From contig JARKIF010000133.1 in NCBI GenBank assembly GCA_029378245.1, positions 1 to 64,000 on the forward strand: DNA of 64,000 nt. Direction: 5' to 3'. The position numbers and the translations under genes were made by a program. Positions 46,594-58,294 of this stretch are shown one piece after another. Every line of letters starts with the position of its first letter. The first letter of the stretch is position 1. The notes under the pieces are model-generated. The model was not told the origin of the DNA. It saw only the letters and a program-made list of their open reading frames with translations, and searched no databases. This stretch comes from Roridomyces roridus. Lineage: Eukaryota > Basidiomycota > Agaricomycetes > Agaricales > Mycenaceae.

Positions 46594-47038
46594 CTTGTTT
46601 CGGGTACAGTGTGGTATGGATGTGAGGACATCGGTACATATCATATATGTTTCTGCAGGCCGAGTGAAATCGAATAGTTGGCGCACTCTTTCACGTGCTC
46701 CTTCGATTACTTGCGCACGGACCAACTCCGCGCAGTATAAAAGCAAGCGTCCTCCGTCTGGAATCCTTACCACTCTGGCCTTTTGGCTTAGATCAAGTGT
46801 AGTATCTGTTCTTAATAGTTTAACAACTATTATGGAGTCACCGACTCCATATAACTTGTTATCTAATTTTTGCCGCCCTTGTCCTTGTGCTCTGCTTGCA
46901 CCACTCGGACGCGATGACCTTGCTGCTGCACTACTGGCTTGCGTCGTCACGGGACTCCCTTCCTTCTCTTTGCTGTTTTTCTTTGGGCGCTCGGTGTTCG
47001 AGTAGCTTACAGATGCAGCAAATGGATTGATTGGTTTC
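46594..47038. other. Intergenic, carrying the hairpin cluster
   Basis: This 445 bp separates the sirtuin from the methyltransferase gene. The only notable content is the three palindromes listed next. A 189-codon minus-strand frame (46471-47040) overlaps it and looks fortuitous. Confidence 0.5.
46813..46862. repeat. Three abutting perfect palindromes
   Basis: In order: TAATAGTTTAACAACTATTA (8 bp stem, TAAC loop), ATGGAGTCACCGACTCCAT (8 bp stem, ACC loop), and ATAACTTGTTAT (5 bp stem). They sit end to end. They could be the remnant of a transposable element end or solo LTR; no terminal duplication could be fixed. Confidence 0.7.
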
Positions 47039-48038
47039 ATGTTCTTCTACATCTCCTTCCTTCGGCCGCCTCCGCTGACTGCTTCAACTGGCACGGTTCT
47101 GATCACGCCGCAGATTGCCAACGACCTGAGGACGGAGCTGTTCGAGGGGGAGCAGGACATTTTCTACTTGTGGGTTTCGGTGACGACGGGGGAGGCGACC
47201 AAGGGGACGAAACTGACGACGTGGCGAGGGCAGTCGAGCGCGTACAAGGAGATTCCGGTGCCACTGCCACGGTCGGCGAGGCAGGGGAGCGTTTGGCGGT
47301 TGGTACTGGGGAACGAGCGTATAAGACTGCCGGAGGACATGGACGGAGCACCATTCGGGGTGATGTCGATGCCAATCGTGGTGGGCCGTGGGGCGGGAAC
47401 AGCCAAGTCTGACCAGATCGAGCGGGTGTACATGTTTGGTGAAGACAAGAGGGTGCGGATAACGGAGCAGACTTCGTTTGACCTCGACAAGAAAATCTGG
47501 GACAGCGGGATAGGACTGAGTGCGTGGCTGGTGGAGAACGTGCCGACGTCGAAGGAGCCGCTTGAAGTTTTGGAGCTAGGAACCGGGACAGGTATGGTGA
47601 GCCTGGTTTGGGGTGCCTTGCGACCTGAGGACCGAATTCTCGCGACAGACGTTGGTGAGTGGGACTATAATTATGGATGCTTTCAATGCTGAGGACGCAG
47701 AATCGGCGATGCCACTATTGGAGCGCAATATTGCAGCAAACGCGTCGCACGTCGAGGCTGCGGTGCTGAATTGGAATGAAAAACTGCCCGACACGGTCGT
47801 TGGACGCGTCTTTGACGTGCTGGTCATGGCAGACGTGAGCTACAACACGGCGTCGTTCCCGGCGCTGGTGAAAACAATACAAGGCTTGAAGTGGAAGCAA
47901 GTGATGGTGGGATACAAAGAGCGGGACGAGGGAGAACGGGAGCTGTGGCAGATGCTGGAGACGATTGGAATAAAACTCAAGCTCATCGGACGTCGGACAG
48001 GAAGAGGAGGAATGCCAGTTGAAATATGGATACACTAG
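47039..48038 (+). CDS. Lysine-methyltransferase-like protein (METTL21/Efm6 type, 317 aa)
   Basis: Two exons, 47039-47654 and 47701-48038 (954 nt), with a 46 nt intron (GTGAGT...GACGCAG). The fold is a class I SAM-dependent methyltransferase: motif I reads VLELGTGTGMVSLVWGAL, then ILATDVESAMPLLERNI, and FDVLVMADVSYNTASFPALV fits the post-II region. FDLDKKIWDSGIGLSAWLVE is typical of the family-16 enzymes that methylate translation factors or chaperones. The N-terminal ~100 residues form an extra region. Downstream from 47512 the sequence is repeated, inverted, at the right end of the window. Confidence 0.82.
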
Positions 48039-48074
48039 AGTACAGATGAGGGGAATAATAATACGACAAGAAAT

Positions 48075-48589
48075 CTACGAGCGCTCGCCGCGCAACCGCC
48101 GCGCCAAAGCGAGATCCTTAGGTTGGATGGTGACACGCTTGGCGTGGATGGCAGCAAGATTGGTGTCCTCGAAGAGCGAGACGAGGTAAGCCTCGGCGGC
48201 TTCTTGGAGAGCCATGACGGCGGAGGACTGGAAACGAAGATCCGTCTGAAGAGGGTGTGAGGAAAGAAGAGAAGGGAGAAGCAGATAACACACCTTGAAG
48301 TCCTGGGCGATTTCACGAACGAGACGTTGGAAGGGCAGCTTGCGGATGAGCAGCTCGGTCGACTTTTGATAACGTCTGATTTCACGGAGGGCGACGGTTC
48401 CCGGGCGGAAACGATGAGGCTTCTTGACACCACCAGCAGCGGCCTTGAAGGAAATGTGAGATGAAAACAAAAGACGCGTAAAAGACAACGCACGGCAGTC
48501 TTGCGAGCGGCGGAGGACTTGTTGGCGAGCTGCTTACGCGGGGCCTTGCCACCGGTAGATTTGCGAGCAGTCTGTTTGGTACGGGCCAT
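48075..48589 (-). CDS. H3: Histone H3 (138 aa), left-arm copy
   Basis: Three exons: 48494-48589, 48294-48443, 48075-48245 (417 nt). The core ([59 protein letters not shown]) is standard fungal H3. The tail opens [18 protein letters not shown] as usual, then reads [18 protein letters not shown] instead of the canonical QLATKAARKSAPATGG. That adds two residues (Ser-Ser) after Lys23, so the Lys27 equivalent is residue 29 and the Lys36 equivalent is residue 38. It is divergent from H4 with a 251 bp shared promoter. Introns are GT-AG. H3 forms the nucleosome core with H4. Confidence 0.95.
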
Positions 48590-49250
<661 letters not shown>

Positions 49251-49445
49251 ACTCTCTCCCTCGCATTATATCATTATCTGTCTGTACACTTTGTAATTTA
49301 ACATCTCACTTTGGCTGCTCTCATCTCGTGAAAGTCATTCAGAACCGACAGAACGGAACAAACTCTCTCTCGTCAAAACCAAAATCCGACCGCGATTAGT
49401 CCGCCTCGACCCATTAAATACATTCATGAGAACTGGCAACCCACC

Positions 49446-50590
49446 ATGTCCCTGCCCAACGAGACCCTCGTCGCCGTCCTCGACGGTCTGCCCGCTTCAG
49501 TGCTCGCAGACGTTGCTCGCGTCTCCCGTCGTCTCAACGCCGTCGCTGAACGCCTTCTTTATTCTGCTATTTCTATCACAGATCTCCTCTCCGGCTCCTC
49601 CCCGGTCCCGGCCAGAACTCTGCAATGCTGTCGCTCCATTTTGTCGAGACCCCACCTCGTCGACACAATCAAGAGACTTCACATCAGGTGGCACGGTGAT
49701 TTCAGGTCCCTCTCACCTCACGCCCTTGCAGCCGCGTGCACAAACGTCGGCATCGCTCTCCAGACCCTCGTGGCTCTCGAGGGTCTCGATATATTCCTCG
49801 GCCCGGCAAACCTCGCCAATGTTCCTCACAATCCAGTCCATGCCATTGAGCGCATCCTCGGCAGCTGCGCCTTGCCCTCACTGCGCTTCTGCTCCCTCGG
49901 CGCAGAGTGGTCCAAGGACGTCCGTCCCTACACGGACATTCTCCCAGCCTTTTTGTCCACAGCTTGCAGGTTGACCCACCTCAAGCTCTCCGACCACCAT
50001 CAGCCCATCCTCGCCCTCAGTCACGGCGCCTTGCCCGCCCTCTTTTATTTTCGCGGCTCCCCCTACACGGCTGCCAGTCTGCTTCCCGGCCGCCCAGTCC
50101 AGTATCTCGCTCTCATCGGCCAAGACTCGGACGTCTCCCCGGAAAATCTCCGTCAGATCGCTCTCACGTCCGCCCCCTTGCGGTCCCTCGACCTGTCAGC
50201 CATGCAGGTCCGACCCATTCTTCTCCGGCATATATCCATCCATCTTGCCGCCCCTTTGGAGATCCTCAAAGTCCGGCTTGCCCTCCGGCACACTCTTCAC
50301 TACGCCTTGTCCGGCATTGCAAGTCTCTTTTGCCTTTTCCCTTTTTCTTCTTCTTTGGCCTGACTGAGCCCCAGGCCCTCCTCGCCGGCCTCTCCTCCGT
50401 CCTCGCAAACTTTCCCCACCTCCTCTGCTTTGATCTCTCCCCGACAGAGATCGACGGCGGAAGGCAGGCCAATCTCACAGAGGAAGCCTCCCTCTGCGCA
50501 GACTGGAGTCGCGCGTGCCCTTCTCTCACCCGCATCGTCTTCCCTTCAGGTAACCAGTGGCGCCTCGCGGGAGATGGCTCGTGGGTATAA
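49446..50590 (+). CDS. F-box protein, left-arm copy (362 aa)
   Basis: Two exons, 49446-50318 and 50375-50590 (1089 nt). The N-terminus is F-box-like: LPNETLVAVLDGLPASVLAD, then VARVSRRLNAVAERLLYSAI. The rest is Leu-rich (ALPALFYFRGSPYTAASLLP, LRSLDLSAMQVRPILLRH), as in mushroom F-box families. The intron is GC-AG with a perfect GCAAGT donor (GCATT|GCAAGT...CCCCAG). No GT donor keeps the frame. It contains the one-base difference between arms (T5 here, T4 in the right arm). It probably acts as an SCF substrate adaptor. Confidence 0.8.
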
Positions 50591-50699
50591 ATTTAAATAT
50601 GCATGGGTACATACAGGTTGTGTGGTATTAGCTACAAGGCGACATTACATAGACCTTAATTATTCAAAGCGTCCATCCAGGCGCAGGTATCGAAAACCA

Positions 50700-52694
50700 T
50701 TATTCCGATTCGTCCACAAAAATGTCCGTGTAGTGCATCAGGATTGTTTCAATGGCCTGGTTCTGATGGTTGGCGTCCGCCATTCCTCCACCGTCGGAAC
50801 CGTTTGCTTGGGTTGCCTTCTTTTGACCGAAGAGGGTCGGTCCAAACACAATAGCGAGATTTTGAACGGACATGGAGTTTTCCGCAGCGTGTTGATTTAT
50901 TCTTCCGGGGTTTTAGTTCACCAAAGGTTTCCTGGAGTAAAAAATTACCGATGCAAATGGCCGAGGAAGTACTTGAGAGTCGCGTAATTGGCATCTGGTA
51001 GATCGTTGACTCGCTCATGTAAACGGATGTGTCGCAGTCGATCATTGTCGATTTCTTGTGGGCGATTTAGCTTCTGGTACTCAAAAGGCTGGCTGTACTC
51101 ACTGGCTGCATCTATGAATCCCTGCTGGAGGTCGAACGTGAGGAGAGGATCGGGCAATTCTCTCAACCACATCTTCATGACACTCGCGACATTGTTGATG
51201 TCGGACGACCATTCTGAAGCATCAAGATCCACCGACTCGAGATCTGGAACCAAGCATTCAAACACAGGAAAACAGTCTGAGAGTAAGCATTACCCTTGTC
51301 CAGTCGTTGCCGGAGATTAGCGACCTTGGTCACCGTCCCACTGAGCCTGTATATGCCCTGAGACTCAATCCCGTACTTCTCGATTGCTTGGCAACACTTC
51401 TCCATGATGGGAGGCACCTCGACGTTGTCCCTGGCCATTTGCTCAGCAAGGTCCATCCCAAATGTTGGACGGCCTCGGTCAACAGGAACACTCGCGCCGT
51501 TTGGAACGGGTGCCGAACTGACTTTTTCGGCCAGATGCGTGGGCAATGGTGGGAGCTTTGTACTTTGGTCAGTGTTTTGCAGGAACCGAGCTATAAATGC
51601 ACGCACGAAACCCTCATCGGGTGGACCCTCTCTACGTGGGCCACGGGGTGTAGTGGGACCACGTGCATACGCGTAGTTCTGCATGTACGACCTAAAGTCG
51701 CCGCGATTGTCAATCATCTCTAGCGTGGCTTTAAGACCCGGGCCCAGAGAAGAGCCTGTACAAGTGTAAAACGTGCAATATTGAAGACGGAGAAGCCGGT
51801 CAACGCACCTTCTTCACTTGGGGGTACCAGAGTCGAGCCATCACTGAGAACAGTACTCTCGAACAGGAATGCATATCGTGTGAGATGATATTGGGTCCCC
51901 AGATCCATTTCGTCTGTGCATTCTTTCAGCGCCTGACTTGACCATGAGTTCGGGTCCCTCCCAGAGATTCGGTTCCACGTACTCGGAGAATTCGAGGTAA
52001 TTGGAAGTTGAAATATTCTTGCCTCATGGACTGAGTGTCGGTGACAGCCTTGCGGTAGGCATCTGAAGCGGCAGACATGCGGGAACGGATATCGTCTTCT
52101 TGTCGTTGTATCTTTGGGCGGCATTCAGGAGGGTTGACTGGAGAACTCGGAGGTGGTAACGCACATTTCCGGGGTTCTTCCCCTTGAGAAGTAGGCCGCC
52201 TTTGGCCACTGCCTTGCCGATCGCCCGCTTTCCTCCCGCCCCTCCTTGACGCGTCTGGACCGTGTTATCTTTGAGAGACTCGCCCTCTTTTTGTAGGAGT
52301 ACACGTTCCAATTCCTCGGATGTTATATCCAAGCGGTTCTTGCATTTCTCGGTAATTGCCTCGGACTCTTGTAGCGCTCGTTCGTACCGAGTGGCAAGTT
52401 CCTTGGTCTGCAGAAGGACATGAAAACAAGGGGAGCGCTCAGAAACCGGCGTCTTTACCTGTTTCCGATTCTTATCTACTTCCTTGGCAAGAGTTGCAAG
52501 TTCTTCGCTCATCTCGTTCAGTCTCTGAGCGAAACGCATCCGACTGTCTCCCATGGATTCGTGAATTTTCATTGATGACTGCCACGAGTTGACGAAGGTG
52601 CTGGTGACGACGATGAGCTTAAAACGATCGTGAGGGTAAAGCAAGTACCCGGCCTTGCCATCGTGCATGCCATATGTGTCGGCCGTCATTCGAG
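50700..52694 (-). pseudogene. 5'-truncated F-BAR/RhoGAP copy, left arm
   Basis: This is the inverted copy of exons 4-12 and the last 46 bases of exon 3 of the complete gene at 58295-60813. It lacks the start codon and the first ~140 codons. Homology ends at 52694 within the codons of KLARMTADTYG, and unrelated DNA follows. The remaining reading frame and splice sites appear intact and identical to the donor. The 506 bp from 52695 to 53200 contains no gene I can support. Confidence 0.92.
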
Positions 52695-53200
52695 GGTGCT
52701 CAGCAGCTCAAGCTTTTGAACGAGAAGCCCATATGGGTTCTTCATCGGAAACTTCCCGGCTGGCGTGTCGGTCACGCGAGGGTTGTCGGCCAGCTGCAGG
52801 TCGAATATAATGTATTGTCGTGTGCAATCGAGTTGGCCACCCTCTTTCGCCGTCGGCCTCATTCAAGTTGCGTCTATACCCGGCTCAGGTACGCCCTGCA
52901 GCGAGTGAGTTGCGGCGGCGGACTTAGGACCTGGTTTCTGGGGTGTGCCAAATAAACTATTTTTTCCCGTATTCGGGCGACGGTCAGCCATAGCAGAAAA
53001 AAACCCGATTTGAGACGTTTGTATCGTCGGATTCGCCGCGTCTGTTGTGCCCATCGTTGAATAAATTTGAATTACACGTTGATTACGCGAAATAAACATG
53101 TGTACACTTGGCGACACAGCCACGGACGCGACTTTGTTCCAAGTCCCGACTTGCTATCCCAACACTTGGCAATTCTGCCTGGCCCAAGCCAACGCACAAT

Positions 53201-55825
53201 ATGTCGGGAGAACTCTTCAACTTAACGCCACCCCTCGTTCCTGCAGGAAAGCCCGAAGATCTTCTGTTGGCTGGACAGTCTCTAGCTGCAACTCTTTCAC
53301 CCTTGGACAATTCCTTGGCTGTATTCGTGACGAATGCTGTAGTTTCGTTTGTTCTTTTGAAGCCCTCGGTTTTGACCGCGTCTCTAGCCCACGTCCCAAC
53401 TTCAAAATCGGCCACCTGGAGAAGAACAACCCGTATACTTTTCGAGCATTGATGCTGTCCCTTCCTCAGAGAGGCGGTTGGTGTGTCTAACAACTCACAC
53501 GAGAAATTTCTGGGCCTCTCATTACCGCAGTTTATCACAGACACCCTGGTCATTTTCGCTGCGTTCCAGAACCTCATTAAAACATCTCGCACCAAAGAGC
53601 CCGAGTGGTGTGTCTACTCTCCGTCTTCTTTCCTTCTGTCCATGACGTCTGTAGGCTCCAAAATGAACACAATCTGGCCGTCATGCGAAAGCTGGCCATC
53701 GACTATGTGAATTTCATCAAGGAATGCTGGATTCACGCTTCAGTGAGTTTCTCAAGGGATGACGCGTTTGTGTGCGCTCACTCCCGTAAGCAACCTGCTC
53801 CCCGACCAGAAGGGCCTTTACAATTCAGTGGGGATCACTACCGGAGCCTCTACACGTCCTTTTCGCTCTTCGTCGTCCTCTATCTCCCGGAACCAGGATA
53901 CGAGGAGGCGCCGGTGGGGGAGGAACTGATGGAATGGCTCAACATTCATTTCATCGAGCCGTCTACCGAAGAAGGCGATCACTTGAGCTCATTACAGTCT
54001 CCGTGGGAGGATGAATCGTTCTGGCCCTACCTCACAAGGTTTGCACGAGTCCGTAGTTTGGCGCCTGAAATCTGATGCTTCGCCAGGGCTACGTTGCGCG
54101 GACTTTCAAAAGCTTCCGTCTTCTTTCTGAAAACACTCTCTGGTCATCCCTCCGAAGATCTCCAGCAACTAGCGGAGACTATGGTGTCGCTCGTTGAAAC
54201 ACAACCTCGACTGCAGAATTTCGCCGCCGAAAGAGATTTTGCGTATGCATCACGTCGATGGAAAGACAAAGTCAAAGCGGTGCGGGTCGAGATGGATCAA
54301 GTTCCGGAAGACGATAGATTCGATGACTTTGATAACTGGTGGGACCGTCTGAGCGACATGGTCGGTGTATTGGAAGGCAGGGGTGAAATAGTGCAGCGTG
54401 TTTGCGAGGAGCTCGGGGCGGATTGGAAGGAAGTTTGTGCAGCGTGGGGCATATTTGTGGACCCCAGGCTTCGAAGAGAAGATCTACCGTAAGTCGCAAA
54501 GTCGGTCCAGTGCTCCTTCAAACTCACCGTTAATCTCAGGGATGTTGTTCGTCGCGTACTTGACGATATGCCACCTGACCCCACGAATCTTGAAGACATG
54601 ATTCACACGTCGCTGTTGAGCGGTAAACCAGGGGACGCATTGCTCCATGCTTCCCAGCTCGACCGGTGGTTATCAGCTCACCTTGCCGACATTATGGATC
54701 CGCTCTCGCTTCTTGATAGTCCCACTCAGGACGAGTACGTCCTCTGTTCTCCAGCCCCTCAGCCCTTCTAAGCTTGCCACAGCATCTCCATTCGCGATCA
54801 GCACATTCTCGCATATGCAGAGTACCTTCATTCTGACCCTGCCTTATGGCGTATAACTGTGGACTATATGTATTCTTGTGGCGATGTGGGTAAAGAGCGT
54901 GGCGACCAAGTTCTAATTCGAGTGCCTCTGCGACTGAACGACAGGGGTCCAGACTCGCAAGGCGGCGACGAAGACAAAATCCGGGCCGGGAACATTGTGG
55001 GGGTTCTGAAGGATGTAAATCAGACCTGCTTTGATTATCGAAGGGAGGCAGCCAGGCGTACCGTTTGCAAGGTATTCAACCGTGTCATTCCGCGACGGCC
55101 GATATGCAGGAAGGCTAACATTGGACAGATAGCTGCGCAGGCCCTTGTTCGCAAGAAGGACTACGGTTTGGCTGTGTCGTATTGTTCGTCTGCGGAAGAT
55201 TGGCAAGGACTCGGACGCGTCGTTGATCGAGTTCTCGACGAATACATAGTCAGCGGTGCGTGTTGACCCCCAGAAGTCGAGATCAGGCGCTTACTAGCCC
55301 CAGGACCCGCCAACTTCGCAAAATATGCGTCCGACATCGCTCCGTCTTTGCAAAACCTTAATATCCGACATTCAGGCTCTCAGGGCGTATTCATTCATCG
55401 CCTTATGTTTGCGGTCCGGTATTCAAATTTCCAGCAACTTCGCGTCAAGCGGGAATTGCAAAATGCCGCCTCGGACTTGGTGGCTATGTTCCAAGACGAT
55501 GTCGCTCCAAAGTCGTGGTGGGCCGTAATGTTGTGTGACGCAGTGGAGCTTCTGCAGAATCGTAAGCGCCGGATTCAATCCATGTCCTGTTTCTAATACT
55601 AGAATAGGCTCCTCCCTGTTGTTTTCAGCCTCTGGAGTGAACGACTTGCTCACGAAACTTGAAGAAATTGTCACAAGATCGTGCCAAGGCTGCGGGGCTG
55701 ATTACTTGGACATTCTAGCGAGAACAATTCCGGGAGGAGGCCACAAAGAAGCCCTGGATCGTCTCAAGACCGTTCGTCTCGCTCTGGCGAGGTACTTTGC
55801 TAGATCTGTAGTCTTGACTAATTGA
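53201..55825 (+). CDS. NUP85: Nucleoporin NUP85-like (710 aa)
   Basis: Eleven exons: 53201-53338, 53388-53480, 53531-53607, 53655-53742, 53791-54038, 54087-54488, 54540-54734, 54783-55071, 55129-55255, 55304-55561, 55608-55825 (2133 nt). The protein is helical: FITDTLVIFAAFQNLIKTSR, FSLFVVLYLPEPGYEEAPVG, HFIEPSTEEGDHLSSL, WPYLTRATLRGLSKASVFF, HILAYAEYLHSDPALWRITV and ALVRKKDYGLAVSYC. This is the alpha-helical ACE1 solenoid of the Y-shaped (Nup84/Nup107) complex of the nuclear pore scaffold. Intron 4 (53743-53790) uses a CGTAAG acceptor. In the next frame NLLPDQKGLYNS reads well across the same spot, so a one-base shift there is possible. Confidence 0.82.
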
Positions 55826-55963
55826 ATTGGAACTATAAGGGGAATGCTTTCATCTCCATCCCCGTTTTTAGGCATTTTCAATGTTCACCCTTCTTCTGCT
55901 CAGACATGCTTTTTGGCACCCTCTCCTCGGGAGTACCGACGACTTCTCTTCCCTGAGACGCTG

Positions 55964-56568
55964 ATTTTAGGGGGTAAACATATGCTTGGACATTGGTGAT
56001 TCTCCGGACACGCTTCACGAACGCCTTTCATAAGCGCCCAACGCTTGCCCCCCGTTTCTCGGATAATTTATATCAAGATACTGATTGCGTCGTTCGAGTA
56101 CTTATATGCCATGGAGAACTGTGGAAGGCATCCAAGGGCAATGTGTTACGAAACCCAGTACATGCGAGAGTACTCATGTGGACACTCGGTGAGTATGCGA
56201 ACGCATTTCATCGAAAGCTCTAATGGCGTCATGACAGTGGGGAAGAAACCGCCAAGTGGTTTGTATATTCCCAGGTAATATCCTATTTGAGCCAACCCAC
56301 ACTACAGATTGACTGCCTGCGAACGGCCTGCGCCTTGAGCTCGCGACATGACCCAGCTCCCCATAATTGCCAGCAAAAATGCGCTCAACAGTCAGTATTT
56401 TTCCCTCTCCGCTTCACCGATGATTTAATGGCGAGCGACAGAATGGCCGCGCCTGTCAGGGTGGTCCAGGAAAGATTCGACAAACACTGCGACCGATGCA
56501 TTCTTGGGGGTTGAGGCGGCTGCGCGTGGTTTGCTGTTGGCGTGAATTGGGATCTTGATTTTGTCGTC
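55964..56568. repeat. 605 bp tandem duplication, unit 1
   Basis: It begins ATTTTAGGGGGTAAACATAT and ends TTTTGTCGTC. It is followed directly by unit 2. It contains one Cys-rich gene and no MITE. Confidence 0.92.
56141..56514 (+). CDS. Small Cys-rich putative zinc-binding protein, unit 1 (73 aa)
   Basis: Four exons: 56141-56188, 56238-56255, 56308-56390, 56442-56514 (222 nt). All introns are 49-52 nt with GT-AG ends. The product begins MCYETQYMREYSCGHS, continues IDCLRTACALSSRHDP and HNCQQKC, and ends HCDRCILGG. The eight or more Cys/His residues in CGH, DC-x5-C, C-x3-C and HC-x2-C groups suggest a small zinc-binding fold, a type I have seen as an uncharacterised mushroom family. An in-frame ATG at 56111 would add ten residues (MENCGRHPRA). 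Exon 2 is only 18 nt. The model rests on phases, not on a named family. Confidence 0.6.
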
Positions 56569-56685
56569 ATTTTAGGGGGTAAACATATGCTTGGACATTG
56601 GTGATTCTCCGGACACGCTTCACGAACGCCTTTCATAAGCGCCCAACGCTTGCCCCCCGTTTCTCGGATAATTTATATCAAGATA

Positions 56686-56835
56686 CTGTACTATTTCAAC
56701 CGTAAGTTCATCAAAATTATGTAATTTTTCGACCGAGAAGGCCGAAAAAAATTCTTTTGAATTATGGCGATTTTTGCACACATCAAAAAAGGTTGGCTGT
56801 GACGTGTGACTGAACTTACGGTTGAAATAGTACAG
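56686..56835. mobile_element. 150 bp MITE with 25 bp perfect terminal inverted repeats
   Basis: The ends begin CTGTACTATTTCAACCGTAA on each strand and match perfectly over 25 bp. The target dinucleotide TA is duplicated (56684-56685 and 56836-56837). Unit 1 shows the empty site, GATACTGATTGCG. The inside is AT-rich with no coding capacity. TA target and short TIR point to a Tc1/mariner-type non-autonomous element. Confidence 0.93.
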
Positions 56836-56897
56836 TACTGATTGCGTCGTTCGAGTACTTATATGCCATGGAGAACTGTGGAAGGCATCCAAGGGCA

Positions 56898-57271
56898 ATG
56901 TGTTACGAAGCCCAGTACATGCGAGAGTACTCATGTGGACACTCGGTGAGTATGCGAACGCATTTCATCGAAAGCTCTAATGGCGTCATGACAGTGGGGA
57001 AGAAACCGCCAAGTGGTTTGTATATTCCCAGGTAATATCCTATTTGAGCCAACCCACACTACAGATTGACTGCCTGCGAACGGCCTGCGCCTTGAGCTCG
57101 CGACATGACCCAGCTCCCCATAATTGCCAGCAAAAATGCGCTCAACAGTCAGTATTTTTCCCTCTCCGCTTCACCGATGATTTAATGGCGAGCGACAGAA
57201 TGGCCGCGCCTGTCAGGGTGGTCCAGGAAAGATTCGACAAACACTGCGACCGATGCATTCTTGGGGGTTGA
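56898..57271 (+). CDS. Small Cys-rich putative zinc-binding protein, unit 2 (73 aa)
   Basis: Exons 56898-56945, 56995-57012, 57065-57147 and 57199-57271 are the same model as in unit 1, shifted by 757 bp. Codon 5 is GCC instead of ACC, so MCYEAQ replaces MCYETQ. The MITE lies 62 bp upstream of the MCYE start, and 32 bp upstream of the alternative ATG at 56868. It therefore separates this copy from its original promoter sequence and may change its expression. Confidence 0.58.
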
Positions 57272-57325
57272 GGCGGCTGCGCGTGGTTTGCTGTTGGCGT
57301 GAATTGGGATCTTGATTTTGTCGTC

Positions 57326-58294
57326 AGTACACACACGATGATGCAACCCTGCACGGAGATATCGCAGGCCTTCTTCATAAATCATCCTTCTTGACCCAAC
57401 AGGAAAATTCCCTTTCTCGTCCTACTACCTCCATGTACCTTTCTTCTGAATGAATCATTGAATGTCGGATTTTTGCGGTTTTCAACCGTCGGAATAAGAC
57501 GGAATGAGGGCGCGGGGCATTAAGTATATCCATTCTTTGACTGACAGTGAGACGTTTAAACTGGTACAATACTGAATGCGAAAGTGGGAAATGAGCACGG
57601 TCTTCGCGGCTCTCTCTCTCTATTTCTGAGTCCAAAGATCCTGGCCAATGTCGCAGTCACCGATTTTCCAGGGTTGTCGATTCTTGACCTTTTGTGTAAG
57701 ACGACCGGAACGCTTGAAGTTTCTAAAGTTCCAAAGCTTTTGATATTTATCGCCTCAGAGTACTTGTGGTATGGTATTTCATGTTCAAGCAGTGAATCAT
57801 ATCCACCGACAGCGCCACCGAACCCTTGCCGGGTAACTGGCTATCGATATCAGAACTGAGTTCGCTGCTGGAGAAGAGGAGTCGAACGAGTGCTAAAACT
57901 TATGACTTGCCTCCCGGGCGTCCGACCTTTCCGTTCGGTGCATGCGCAAGGAGGACCATGGAATCATTTCAAAAAGTTTCCAAGAACGAGGTATGCACGA
58001 TTTCGAGGCCAACCACGTTGAGCAGGCCATCGGTAAGCAGTCGGATTGTGTTGCACAAGAAACAAGGTTCGAGAAGCCGGATATGCATTCCATTCCGGTG
58101 AAGTCATTCGGTGGATCATCCTTCGAGAACACCAGAAGGCTAAAGTTTAACAACCAAGCTGAGAAATAACACAAGAGTCTGCAACCCGAGCTACCCGGCG
58201 AGAAGGCGAGAAACTTGGATGAGGGAGCAAGCTGAGCGAGTGACTTATGTAATCACACCTGGCTGGACCACTCACAGTCCCAGACGCGTCGTAC
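57326..58294. other. Intergenic stretch without a supported gene
   Basis: This is about 970 bp between the tandem units and the RhoGAP start. Short frames exist (for example plus 57942-58169), but none shows a family signature or convincing splice pattern. Confidence 0.45.

Larger units (their letters stand above)
56569..57325. repeat. 605 bp tandem duplication, unit 2, interrupted by MITE
   Basis: This is the same unit as 55964-56568 with a 150 bp insertion plus a two-base target duplication (757 bp in all). I noticed one substitution in the coding part (A to G at codon 5, Thr to Ala). Confidence 0.92.

Noticed and set aside
46471..47040. 189-codon minus-strand frame overlapping the sirtuin end and methyltransferase start
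   Set aside because: It is antisense to real exons and crosses the hairpin cluster; no family signature.
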